NCBI GenBank assembly: GCA_020465985.1
Contig: JAANYP010004342.1
Span: 124,001-188,000 of the forward strand
Origin: Centrapalus pauciflorus
Lineage: Eukaryota; Streptophyta; Magnoliopsida; Asterales; Asteraceae
Direction: 5' to 3'
DNA: 64,000 nucleotides
Shown here: positions 34,396 to 46,005 of the stretch, in pieces
Layout: each line of letters begins with the position of its first letter
Numbering within the stretch: the first letter of the stretch is position 1
Notes under the pieces: generated by a model
Seen by the model: the letters and a program-made list of their open reading frames with translations, nothing else
The model's database searches: none
What the model was told of the DNA's origin: nothing
Translations under genes and position numbers: made by a program

Positions 34396-34895
34396 GGGTT
34401 AAAGTCATACAAATGTATGTTACTTTACTGAAATTACTCAAATGACTAATCTAGTAATTTTTTTATCCCATTGATACTTGTACTTAAAATTTATTGTTGA
34501 GATGATACTTTTGATTACCGTTTTTACCGGTAATGATCTTATATTTGTGTTTTTAGAAGTATGAAAAGGATCTATATGCTTATGTAGATTTTCTAAATTA
34601 TTTATATAGATCAAAATCCACGTAAATCCACGTTGTACTCTAAAATAACTTGTCGATATAGTACGTGTAATCAGTAACTATGTTGATATGGTAAATCCAA
34701 GTAAGCATCATGTCATTAAAAACCTACCACATTGTCATTTGAATCAACAAAAACTGTCATGTCAACATAGTTACTGGTTACACGTACCATATCGACAAGT
34801 TATTTTGGAATACAACTACCATCCGATCAAAAAGAAGTTAATTAGTTATTTAGATAAATTGAGAAAAGTACGTTGCATTTGTATAAATTTAACCT
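34396..34895. mobile_element. MULE-type MITE, 500 bp, with an internal hairpin
   Basis: Flanked by a perfect 9-bp TSD taattttta (34387-34395 and 34896-34904), the Mutator length. Ends gggttaaagtcatacaaatg and the inverse near 34870-34895 match imperfectly. Inside, 34641-34690 and 34760-34806 are strong inverse repeats (ataacttgtcgatat and partner). The short open frame 34688-34948 overlaps this hairpin and is not a gene. Confidence 0.75.
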
Positions 34896-34904
34896 TAATT
34901 TTTA

Positions 34905-35282
34905 TTTTAATATACAACATACCGATTACAAAATGCAAAATCATTTAAAGTGACCCAGTCATATTAGATTAAAAAAGATATATAAAATAAAATTTATAAA
35001 GTACAAATTTTAATGCATGATTTACAAATGAAGAAGAGTTAAGAGTTAGGCTAAAAAAAGAGCTTCTCGTATGAATACAAATGTACGTACCTTAAATAAC
35101 AGCAAAAAAAACTCCAACTTCCTTCCTTGTTTCACTCTCATTCTTTCTTCTTCCACCTTTTCTCTCTCTCCCACCATTGTTATAGTAGCTCCATGCCCCT
35201 TCATGCACTTCACATTCCATTCCCCATGCGCTTACACATCATACCACAAACACTCACAAAGTGCTGATCACGACAATCGACA
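34905..35282 (+). promoter_or_regulatory. Upstream region and leader of the H+-ATPase gene
   Basis: The CT-rich tract 35125-35175 (ctctcattctttcttcttcc, then ctctctctccc) precedes the ATG at 35283 and is typical of a plant leader or Y-patch. A convincing TATA box was not identified. Confidence 0.4.
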
Positions 35283-38200
35283 ATGGCGTCTGGTGACATC
35301 AGTTGGGAGGAACTCAAGAAGGAGAACGTCGATCTTGTATGCATCATCCCCTTATCCAAACCCTAGATCCATCTTCATCGTTTTTTCACGCTACCTTTTC
35401 ATGATTCAAATCGACGACGATATATATATATATATATAAAGCTTTTTATATTTAAATATTGCATCATATATATACATATATCATTCAGGATCGATCGATT
35501 CGTTTTGGTGATTAAAATTTTGTGTTGATGATACAGGAAACTGTTCCGCTTGATGAAGTATTTCAAACATTGAAATGTACAAGAGAAGGATTGACGAGTG
35601 AAGAAGGGAACAAGAGGCTTAATGTATTTGGCCCAAACAAGCTTGAAGAGAAAAAGGTGAATCAATAACTACAGACTAATAAATCATTATTTCTGATATT
35701 ATTATTATATAGTCACGCTACTCAATACTCATGTTCATATAACTGATGAAATTTCTTTGACGATATTGAAACAGGAAAGTAAATTTCTCAAGTTCTTAGG
35801 GTTCATGTGGAATCCTTTGTCATGGGTCATGGAGGTTGCTGCTATTATGGCTATTGTCTTGGCCAATGGAGGGGTATCTCTCTTTCACTCATAATTTTTC
35901 TAACACAACCATGTCGATTGAATCAAGCTTGTAAATAATTGTTCGACTCTGCATTCAAAGGAGATTATCTCATAACGAATACTCTTAATTACATAATTAG
36001 CTATAACAACACGCAAAAGATAGTCTTTAAGTTAACATGCTTATGCATGTTACTTGAAGTTGTAATAATCACTCTTGTTGGTTTCAAGTGTTTTGCAAAA
36101 TTAAATAATAGATAAACACTTTTCAAGATACAAATTCACACGTCATTAGTTTGTATCACGTTTTATGAACATGACATAACAAATCTAGATTTTAGTATTA
36201 TCTTAATGAAATCAAATCAATCTTATCTGTGGAAAATGACTATTTACATCACTCACACACTATCATGTATATATACACATATATATGTACCTGACTGAGG
36301 ATGACTAATTGCAGGGGAAGCCTCCAGATTGGCAAGATTTTGTTGGAATCGTAACACTGCTTTTCATAAACTCCACAATTAGTTTCATCGAAGAAAACAA
36401 TGCAGGCAATGCTGCAGCAGCTCTAATGGCAGGTCTTGCTCCCAAGACGAAGGTCATAAGGGATGGAAAATGGGATGAACAGGAAGCAGCCATTCTGGTA
36501 CCTGGTGATGTAATTAGTGTCAAGCTGGGTGACATTATCCCAGCAGATGCACGTCTCCTTGAGGGAGATCCTCTCAAGATTGATCAATCTGCATTGACTG
36601 GTGAGTCGCTGCCAGTGACCAAGAATCCAGGTGATAGTGTGTATTCTGGTTCAACATGCAAACAGGGTGAGATTGAAGCTGTTGTTATAGCTACCGGAGT
36701 CCACACATTCTTTGGGAAGGCTGCTCACTTAGTCGATAGCACCAATCAAGTCGGCCATTTCCAGAAGGTATCTTTTCTCATATAGACCAGATTGCCTATC
36801 TTGCTAAAAAAAGTGGCCTCAGAAACATTGATTTGCAAGTATGAACATCAGAGTATCAGACTAGAAACTGGCTTAACTATATGCCCCCCTTTCTATACAA
36901 TTTTATCCTTTCTAAAACAGTATATGGTTAACAGTTTGTGATTTGTGATGGATGTTTATTAGGTGTTGACGGCCATTGGTAACTTCTGTATATGCTCCAT
37001 AGCCATTGGGCTCATAATCGAAATAGTGGTGATGTACCCCATTCAGAAACGAACTTACAGAAATGGAATCGACAATTTACTGGTTCTACTCATCGGTGGG
37101 ATACCAATTGCAATGCCAACAGTTTTATCGGTCACCATGGCAATCGGGTCCCACAAGTTGTCGGAGCAAGGTGCCATCACCAAGAGAATGACAGCCATTG
37201 AAGAAATGGCTGGCATGGATGTTTTGTGTAGTGACAAAACTGGCACTCTCACCCTAAACAAGCTCACAGTTGACAAAACTCTCATTGAGGTCAGTGTCCA
37301 AGTGTGATTGAATGGACCTGAATTTAATGGTGAAAATGACTCAAATGAACTCCTTTTTTCTTCAGGTCTTTTTGAAGGATCTTGACAAGGAGCAAGTGAT
37401 TCTATTAGGAGCAAGAGCTTCAAGGGTGGAGAATCAAGATGCAATTGATGCTTGTATTGTAGGAATGCTTGGAGATCCTAAGGAGGTAGTATTAATAATA
37501 AATATAATATAATTAGAATACATCATATATCCAATCGAGTGGCATCACACTTAACATGAATATTGCTATTGTTTATTCAGGCACGAGCAGGGATCACTGA
37601 GGTACATTTTCTGCCCTTTAATCCAGTGGACAAAAGAACAGCAATAACATACATAGACCAAAATGGAAATTGGCACAGGGTGAGCAAAGGTGCACCTGAG
37701 CAGGTACGATAAACTATTCTAGATCACAAATACTAAACCTGATGCTCTTTACATCCGTACATGTACTTGATATCTTGAATTCTCTCAGATTGTGGAACTA
37801 TGCAACCTAAAGGATGATGACAAGAACAAAGTGTTCTCTATCATTGACAAATTTGCTGAGCGCGGTCTTCGTTCTCTTGCTGTTTCCCAACAGGTGAGTT
37901 TCTCTTTTTTTCCTGGTGTTTCAAATTTTGGTCTAGAAACTAATGAGGTGGTTGTTATGTAGACGGTCCCTGAGAAAACAAAAGAGAGCCCAGGAGGACC
38001 TTGGGCATTTGTCGGTTTGTTGCCTCTATTCGACCCTCCAAGGCATGACAGTGCTGAAACAATTCGCCGTGCCCTCCACCTTGGTGTCAATGTCAAGATG
38101 ATCACTGGTGATCAATTAGCCATTGGCAAGGAAACTGGTCGAAGGCTTGGAATGGGAACAAACATGTATCCGTCTTCCTCGCTCCTTGGCCAACACAAAG

Positions 38201-40136
38201 ACCCGGCTATCGCAAATATCCCAATTGAGGAGCTAATAGAGAAGGCTGATGGTTTTGCTGGGGTCTTTCCTGGTAAAGAATACTTGCACACTTCTCTTAA
38301 CACTCATATTTAGAGGTAGCAATATGGGTGGGTCGGGCAAGCTGGGTAATGAATGGGTCACAAGAATATGACATTAAATAGGTACCTGGGTCGGACCACA
38401 ACTGCACACTTTCTGAAATTTATGAATGATTACGTATAAATATTGATTTACAAAAACTATACATAAGTTGTAAGCATTTAAATACAACTTTTTCTCTGTT
38501 TGACAAATTTGACCCGGTGTAAGGTAAACGAGTCTAAGTTCCTGCCTCTACTCAAGTTTTTATAATCAATTTTAAATCTACATCTGAATTGCAGAACATA
38601 AGTACGAGATTGTCAGGAAACTACAGGAGAGACAGCATATATGTGGGATGACTGGAGATGGTGTGAACGATGCACCTGCGCTAAAGCGAGCTGACATCGG
38701 TATTGCAGTTGCGGATGCCACTGATGCTGCTCGAGGTGCATCTGATATCGTCTTGACCGAACCAGGACTTAGTGTAATCGTTAGTGCAGTTTTGACTAGC
38801 AGAGCCATCTTTCAGAGGATGAAAAACTACACCATCTATGCTGTCTCCATCACCATCCGTATTGTGCTTGGTTTTATGCTAATTGCTCTTATATGGAAGT
38901 TTGATTTCTCGCCTTTCATGGTTCTAATCATCGCCATCCTCAATGATGGAACCATCATGACCATATCGAAAGACAAGGTCAAGCCTTCCCCTTTGCCCGA
39001 CTCGTGGAAGTTGAAGGAAATATTTGCCACCGGGGTGGTTCTTGGCACATACCTAGCTGTCATGACCGTAATCTTCTTCTGGGCTGCAAAGGAATCTGAC
39101 TTCTTCTCTGTAAGACATATCGTACTTATTTACATGATCCACAGCCAATATCGTTTAATCTTTAGCAATGACATTCTTTAATGATTGGGTTTTCAGGATA
39201 AATTTGGTGTGAGATCGATCAGAAACAAAGAACAGGAGCTTATGTCAGCTCTTTACCTCCAAGTTAGCATCATCAGTCAGGCGCTCATTTTCGTCACCAG
39301 ATCGAGAAGCTGGTCTTTCATTGAGCGTCCTGGTCTTTTACTACTCACCGCCTTTTTCATAGCACAGCTGGTGAGTTAGTTCTTGCAAACTTTAAGTTTA
39401 CAAATCCACCTTCATAATATAATATCAAGAATTCTGACGCTCTTATTTGGTGAAGATTGCTACACTAATTGCGGTCTATGCAAAGTGGGAATTCGCACGA
39501 GTCAGCGGAATCGGCTGGGGTTGGGCTGGTGTGATTTGGGCCTATAGCATAATCTTCTACTTCCCTCTAGACATCTTCAAATTTATTATCCGTTATGCAT
39601 TGAGCGGCAAGGCATGGGACAATATGCTTCAAAAGAAGGCAAGGACATTTCGTTGGTTAACCTTTTCAACTTAACTTCATCAAACACTAACTCTGATGGA
39701 AATCATTATATTAACTAACATGCTTTTGTGCTTGATCGATCATCTAGACTGCTTTCACCACCAAAAAGGACTATGGACGAGGTGAGAGGGAAGCTCAATG
39801 GGCCACGGACCAACGCACATTGCATGGTCTCCAGCAACCAAACGCAAACGATATCTTGAAGGACAAGAATGACTACAGAGAGTTGTCAGAACTTGCAGAA
39901 CAAGCAAAGAGGCGAGCTGAGGTGGCTAGGTAAGCAGCATCCTGAATCTTGAATCTTTTGAATTTGAAGCTCCTCATAATACACACATTCGAGCAGAGTT
40001 GGCTAAGTTTCTTGTTTATTTTTGTTGTTGTTATTATAGGTTGAGGGAGCTTCATACTCTTAAGGGGCATGTGGAATCGGTGGTGAAGCTCAAGGGTCTG
40101 GATATCGAAACCATTCAACAACACTACACGGTTTAA
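35283..40136 (+). CDS. Plasma-membrane H+-ATPase (P3A-type ATPase, AHA family)
   Basis: It pumps protons out of the cell at the expense of ATP and energises the plasma membrane. Fourteen coding exons: 35283-35336, 35537-35656, 35775-35873, 36315-36767, 36963-37289, 37366-37485, 37581-37703, 37789-37893, 37963-38272, 38595-39109, 39197-39370, 39456-39638, 39748-39929 and 40040-40136. They total 2862 nt and 953 aa, normal for the family. Visible motifs are TGES at 186-189, the phosphorylated Asp333 in CSDKTGTLTLN, KGAP at 427-430, DPPR at 491-494, TGD at 515-517, GDGVND at 591-596, and the M6 Asn/Asp pair in ILNDGTIMTISKD (687-688). The C-terminal regulatory domain ends QHYTV, the 14-3-3 binding site with penultimate Thr952. 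The sequence most resembles the AHA1/2/3-like subfamily, with an atypical N-terminus (MASGDISWEELKKENVDL). One intron has a GC donor. Confidence 0.96.
38311..38550. mobile_element. Diverged hAT MITE (TAGGGGTGGCAA family) in H+-ATPase intron 9
   Basis: Begins tagaggtagcaatatggg and ends cctgcctctA. The flanks ctcatatt (38303-38310) and ctcaagtt (38551-38558) agree in 6 of 8 bases, consistent with an old TSD. The interior repeats 'gggtcgg' and 'tttgacccgg'. It occupies most of the 322-bp intron. Confidence 0.6.
39639..39747 (+). other. GC-AG intron of the H+-ATPase gene
   Basis: The exon ends CAAAAGAAG and the intron begins GCAAGG; the acceptor is catctAG. Only this cut joins QKK to TAFTTKKDYG in frame, the junction seen in the family. 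The nearest GT downstream (in cgttggt) would shift the frame. Confidence 0.85.
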
Positions 40137-40737
40137 GTCGCCAACGCGAAAGAAGACATATGTTTTTGGAGAGCATTAATAAGAATTAGGAGAGCATGAT
40201 TTTGGAGGTCTGTTTTTCATGGAAGATCACCATCACCACGACTGAGATGTGGAAATAAGCCTGGCAGTCGAGATTGGGCTACACCCGATCCGCACCTGGC
40301 AAAAACAATGTATTATTCGATCTGTACTTGAATCTGATCTTCTTTTTCCAATTATGTTATTGATTTTGAATATTCATTAATTTATTCGGTCTCAATTTTT
40401 GTTCAATCAATTGAATATTCTTTCTTATTATTTATTAACATCCAAATATCCAATCCAACGGCAACAAACACTATTTATGCATCACATTCGCACACGGAGC
40501 CATCATCTGAGTTAAACATCAAATTTAAACGGAAGAACTATCTATGCATAAATACATCTCTCTAAACATGAAAGGTGATTATGCATGGTTCTAGTATAGT
40601 TGTTAAAACCTTTTAATAAGTTTCTTCGATTATATATCCTATTATTCCTTTCTATTGATATATAAGCTTTATTTAGAACAAGCCAATAAGAAAGTAACTA
40701 TAAAACCTAACTCCAATATTAAAGTTCAATCCACCAT
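40137..40737. other. 3' UTR of the H+-ATPase gene and intergenic DNA
   Basis: The leader-free GC-richer part to about 40330 is likely 3' UTR. The rest is AT-rich and shows nothing recognisable. Confidence 0.4.
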
Positions 40738-41020
40738 GGTGCGTTTGGTTTGAAGGATTTGAACCACCATTTAGGATTTAGATTTTAAAATCATTACACA
40801 TCATGTTTGGTTGAAATTAAAGGGAGGAATCTAATTTCATTTAGCATTTAATATTCCCTCCTCTTTTCATTATCCTCCCTCTACCCCAATTATTATATAA
40901 TCCCTTAAACTAAGCTTACTATAATCCTTTCATTTTTTGGTTCTATCATTTTCAAAGCTTCAAAATCCCATCATTTTTTTAATCTTGTCATGTAACATTC
41001 CAACAATCCAAACGCCACCT
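40738..41020. repeat. MITE with GGTGCGTTTGG / CCAAACGCCACC ends
   Basis: Terminal inverse words tggtgcgtttggttt and aatccaaacgccacc bound about 283 bp of non-coding AT-rich DNA. The TSD could not be decided. Confidence 0.5.
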
Positions 41021-41178
41021 AAATGTCTAATTTTAGATATCAGTTCATGTGAAGTTTTTAATGAATTCATGTGACCAACAACCAACCGCAGGGTCACAAA
41101 ATAAGGATGTTTTGCTTGGCTGCTTCATTAAATGTTAAAATCTCTCATGTACATTGAGCATTCTACTAAAACTACACC

Positions 41179-41711
41179 TAGGGGTGTGAAAAATAACCGA
41201 ACCCGAATAACCCACCCGAACCGAATCTTAAACGGGTTATTTGGGTCGGGTTATTCGGTTTTCGGTTTTATTAATCGGGTTAAATGGTACCCGAATAACA
41301 ATTTCGGTTCGGGTATCGGGTAGGATTCATGCTTATTCGGGTACCCAAATAACCCGAATAACCCGTTTAATTTTTAAATTCCCAATTTTAATTAGAAATA
41401 GAATTGCTAATATATAATAATGTAAAGATTTAAATACCCAATTTTAATGGTCAAACCATTTAACCCGTGTACCCAAATCACCCAATCCATTTAACCCGTT
41501 TAAACTAATTTGTAAAGTATTTCATTCTTTATATCAAAACCGAATAACCCGTTTAACCCAAATCGATTAACCCGATACCCATTTAACCCGAAACCGATTA
41601 ACCCATTTCCTTATTTGGTTCGGGTTCGGCCAAAGAACCCACACCCTCAAACCCGAATAACCCGAACCGAATAACCCGATACCCATTTAACCCGTCCGAA
41701 TAACACCCCTA
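41179..41711. mobile_element. hAT MITE (TAGGGGTG family), 533 bp, CCGAATAACCC-rich
   Basis: A perfect 8-bp TSD actacacc flanks it (41171-41178 and 41712-41719). Ends taggggtgtgaaaaataacc and cgaataacacccctA are inverse. The interior is dominated by degenerate 'cgaataaccc' and 'aacgggttat' words in both orientations. It sits just downstream of the receptor-kinase gene's stop codon. Confidence 0.85.
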
Positions 41712-41929
41712 ACTACACCCATACATCATACATGCTTGGGTTACAACCCAAATATCATACAACTTCTAGAGGACTCAAAATAGGCTTTGGTAATTGGTAT
41801 TAACTTTTAACTTCATCATGGAAGCAAAAAGGATTAGCTCAATAATTTTACCATTTAAACTGGCAGCCTGAAAACAATTATCTCTATAGACACACACATC
41901 CATCATATCGGTGTAAATTACTTAATAAC

Positions 41930-43010
41930 TCAAGATTCAGTAACTCGTAATGACCCTCCAAGCTCCATCGGTACAAGCGGGATGAATGAGTGCAACACAT
42001 CTGTTATCAATGGCCTGTAACTTGGTTCCGGCTGTACACATAGAACGGCTACAGCAGCAACCTTTACAGTAAACAAATCGGAAACATTTAATTTCAACGA
42101 AAACATATATTAACTGTGTGCTTAAACAATTTAAAATCAAAATGAAAGATTGTACTAACTTGATACAAGTGCTTCAAGTCCATTGTATCTCTGATAACAG
42201 GATCAACAATGTTGGGAAGCTTCGATCTGTCTGTTAGCTGAGGCATTGCCTGTTCATCAGATGTATTTTTTACGACCTTAGTCTTTTGTAAACTCGTTCT
42301 TCATGGCGATTTAAAATAGGGCAAACTATATTTCATACGCACCCATGTGACGATAGATTGGCATTGAGATGGTGACATTTTCTCCACAGGTTTTCTCCCT
42401 ATCAAAAGCTCGAGAAGCACAACTCCAAACGCATAGACATCACTTTTATCCGTAAGCTTACCTGTGAAATTCAGAGTTTTATTATATTATATCTATATAT
42501 TATATGTATGTATGTATGTATATGTATGTATGTATGTATCCAGATTTCAAGTAAATTGTGTGCTTTGATTAGACAATGAATTATTGCATAGTGCATACCA
42601 TCCAAGAGGTACTCTGGAGCTACATAACCTAATGTTCCTGAAAGCTTTATGTTGTTCTTGCCATGAAGCCCATCGGTAATTGCGAGTCCAAAATCAGAAA
42701 GCTGAATCGAGCAAGCATTATTAGGTAACGAAAAGAATGGCAAATTTATGATACAGTTCATAATGGTTGAGTAATGTAGGACTTACTTTAGCATTAAAAT
42801 TTGAACCTAGAAGAATGTTCGACGACTTTAGATCTCTATGAATCACAGGCGGGGTACAACGCTCATGAAGATACTCTAGTCCTCTATTCAATAAAAAATA
42901 AACACCCTTGTATCAATCATCAAGAATCGAAATTTCAACATGATCAAAGAACAAATTTAAAGATCAGAGGTGGCACTATGGGTGAATCGAGTAAGTCAAA
43001 ACACCAACAC

Positions 43011-43054
<44 letters not shown>

Positions 43055-45299
43055 ATATTGTTAAATATTTAATGCATTTAAAATGATCACAAAAAACTTT
43101 TACCATCAAGATTTAGGAGATTGTAACTTTGTAAGCATTTGAATAGACTTTAAGTATCTTTTCGACTCCTTTGACCACTTTCCTTTTTACATAATCTTTT
43201 TTACTCATTTGTCTCGTTAGTGATTTAAAAAGAACCCATATCAACCAATTTCTGGTAAATGGGTCGAAATTGTCACCTCTTAGAGACATATTAAAGCAAT
43301 GAGAATACCGTGCAATATCAAGTGCAACTTTCATTCGGTGCTGCCAACTTAAACCAGTTCCATGAGATGGCCCTGAGTAGTATCAAAAACAAGCAACACA
43401 AAAAGGTAAGCTCCAAGTGATCCTTATGGTCCTTCGGTTGTTCAAAAGTTTCAGAAATGAATAGAGAATTTACCATGCAATTGGAATTCTAATGAACCGT
43501 TAGGCATCATTTCATACACCAAAAACCTCGTCTCACCGTGTATGCAATAACCCAAAAGACTAACAATGTTCTGATGCTGAATTCTGCTTAAACAATTTAT
43601 CTCATTCTGCATACAAATTCGTAGAAGGGTTAAATGCACCAATAGCAATATAGCAGCCAATTCCCATTTTAGACAATGTACATTTTTATACTCACAATAA
43701 CAATGTATTTTATTTTTTGTCCATTTTAGGCAATGTACTTTCCCCGTTACTCAAAATAGTAAAAATTAATAAAGTTTTGTTTTGTCCACTGATTATGATT
43801 TTAGTATTTTAAGTGCGGTTGTGTATCACAATCTGAAAGTCAAGTCACTGACATTGAAAACTGAACTAAAATTTGGTCCTAAAAATGGATGAAATTTGAA
43901 GTACATTGCTATACTGTGCATTTACCCTAAAAGGTATCTTTTCAAAATTTTCAAAAGTTACCTCAAATCCTCTTTGTGCATCTGGTCCACCACCATGGAT
44001 TCTTTTCACAGCTGCAAGGAAATGATCATTGAAACAAGCTCTGTACACACTCCCAGATGCACCATGGCCTATGATATTGTCTTCATGAAAATTGTTTGTT
44101 GCAGACACCAACCATTCGTATTCGATAACGGTCACCGAGCCTTTTTTACCAGCCATCCTCAATGGGTTGAATTTATCCAAAATTGGACCCAATGACAACC
44201 CTTTTGACGCATCTATGAGTATACATGACACAAAGTTGATCATGATTAAAAATTGTTCATAAATCATAATGTTTGGGGGAGTTTGGATATACCTTCTGAA
44301 AGTAATTATTTAAAATTCCCAATAACCATATATATATCATTTGGGTAGCCGACTCTTGCTTATAATTGTCTAATTATTTGGCTGGTCAAATAATCAGTTT
44401 TAAAATATATAGTCACAACATAACAAAGTATCAAATGGAAGAGAAGAATTACTTGTGTACTCCTTTTTATATCAATACTTGTTAAAATAATAAGATATCG
44501 TGACACTGAGCATCATGAAAAGCATAGCCTCATAAGCCACTTTAAAATTCTATATTTTTTCTATAATATAGTGATTATTATTTTATTGTGATGATTGGAT
44601 ATCAAGCAATCACTTTCAACACGCACTTGCAGACACACTCATGAGTCAATGTAAAAGATAAAAGATACCTTGGCTTTGTTGGGCTTTGGTATTGTTGGAC
44701 GATTTTGAGAATTTTAACCTGTAGATCCACAAAAATGATAAGAACAGCAAAATTACAGCAAGAAGAGTTGATGCAACAATGAGTGCTACAAGAATCTTCT
44801 TGTTCAAATCCTCATGATGGACTACTCTGATTTCCGATGCTCCTGTGTTTAGAAAAGAGCAAAAAATAAAAAATAAAAAAGAGCCAAAAATTACACCTTT
44901 TCGTTTGTTAAAATTAGTATATGTTAAATATCATATATCATCAAGAGTTGTTGAACATTCAGTGAGTCATTTCATCAAACAGATGAAGTGCAGTAAACTC
45001 GGAACTGACATTAACAACTGAACCAATTTGAAACCTTTGCTCGGAACTGACATTAACAACTGAACCAATTTGAAAATTTTGAAATGCGTTTGTGTAGCAA
45101 CTGAAAATTATGAGGGGTTACCTGGAGAAGGAGCTTCGTTTTGTGTTGGTATGTGAGAAAAAGGAGGTTTTTTCTCGGTGGGAAGAACAGGGTCAGCCAT
45201 GGAGGAAAGAGGAGGGTGAGTGGTGGTAAAAGCATGAAATTGGAGTGGAAAAGAACATAAAACCAAAGTAGGTATCATGAAAAGAAGATTCGTCGCCAT
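41930..45299 (-). CDS. Receptor-like protein kinase, At1g80640 type (short extracellular domain)
   Basis: A membrane Ser/Thr kinase of the receptor-like kinase/Pelle class. Exons, minus order: 45299-45122, 44842-44669, 44212-43962, 43606-43474, 43372-43309, 42883-42787, 42701-42599, 42461-42343, 42249-42160 and 42061-41930, all GT-AG, totalling 1341 nt and 446 aa. Residues 1-22 form a signal peptide (LLFMIPTLVLCS). A short Pro-rich ectodomain reaches about 72, and a transmembrane helix spans about 75-100 (ILVALIVASTLLAVILLFL). The kinase shows GHGASGSVY (166-174), Lys187, HRDLKSSN (282-289), DFG (302-304) and APE (327-329), so the catalytic residues are intact. The start is the first in-frame ATG; an open frame continues 27 codons upstream without ATG. 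Biological ligand and pathway cannot be read from the sequence. Two introns contain MITE-like insertions. Confidence 0.93.
42967..43281. repeat. hAT MITE (TAGGGGTGGCAA family) with (TTA)n in kinase intron
   Basis: The left word gaggtggcactatggg and right word gggtcgaaattgtcacctct match the ends of the family seen at 20114-20330. A (TTA)13-14 microsatellite occupies 43012-43053. The TSD is not preserved. It fills most of the intron between coding exons 5 and 6. Confidence 0.55.
43627..43927. repeat. MULE-type MITE in kinase intron 3
   Basis: Begins gggttaaatgcaccaatagc and ends with the inverse of gggtaaatgcacagtatagc, about 25 bp of imperfect inverted repeat. 'ttttaggcaatgtact' recurs inside. 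No TSD was recognised. Confidence 0.55.
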
Positions 45300-45449
45300 T
45301 TCTACTCTGGGAGATTTGTTAGAAGAAAATGGGGGAGACAAGAGAAGCGAAGGGAAGCTAATAATGGAGGATATTCCCAATATTCATGTGTTTTTGTCTT
45401 TGATGGTTTCATGCTTTGAATTTTGAATTGTTACCCCCATTGTTCTTCC

Positions 45450-45539
<90 letters not shown>

Positions 45540-45600
45540 TCTCTCTCTATATATATATACACACACACACACATATTAATAACCATGAAATTCAATCATT
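45300..45600 (-). promoter_or_regulatory. Kinase gene upstream region with compound microsatellite
   Basis: About 150 bases upstream of the kinase ATG lies a compound array: (CT)n about 45452-45517, (CA)n to 45539, (CT)4, (TA)n to 45560 and (CA)n to about 45572 on the + strand. The purine-rich complement faces the kinase gene. It may act as a GAGA-type promoter element or simply be a mutable repeat. Confidence 0.6.
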
Positions 45601-45997
45601 CAATCTTTATTGGTTCCTAATCAATGTTAATTATGAAAAAGTGACTATTATTCTTTTTCTATTCGCTTTTTTATCAATTAAAAACTAATAAAGTTAATTA
45701 CATATTAGTATATTACTTATATATTTCTAAATCCTATTTATTACAAAGTTAATTTATGAATTTATAATTGAATGTTTGGAACATCTAATTTAACGGCCTA
45801 AACGTTAAATTTATCACATGATGGAAACTTTTTGTTATTTTGACATGAATCCATGTGCTTTTACTTGTTCTTCTTTTTCAATCAATTAGATGTAGCAAAC
45901 TCTATCTTTTAATGAAAAAAATTTAAAATCTAATCAATAATTATTTAAGTATCATAAAAGTTATTAAATGAATTATGAATCCATGTTTGAAAAGACT
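45601..45997. other. No gene; AT-rich intergenic DNA
   Basis: Nothing recognisable was seen between the microsatellite and the hAT insertion. Confidence 0.4.
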
Positions 45998-46005
45998 TAT
46001 GCTGC

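Noticed and set aside
37055..37444. Minus-strand open frames across the H+-ATPase exons
   Set aside because: They are antisense shadows of a conserved coding region.
42801..43064. An 87-codon + strand open frame in the kinase gene
   Set aside because: It is antisense to a kinase exon and runs into the (TTA)n microsatellite in the intron.
45416..45688. Open frames with long Ser-Leu and Thr-His runs
   Set aside because: They are repeat translation of the (CT)n/(CA)n array in the kinase promoter.
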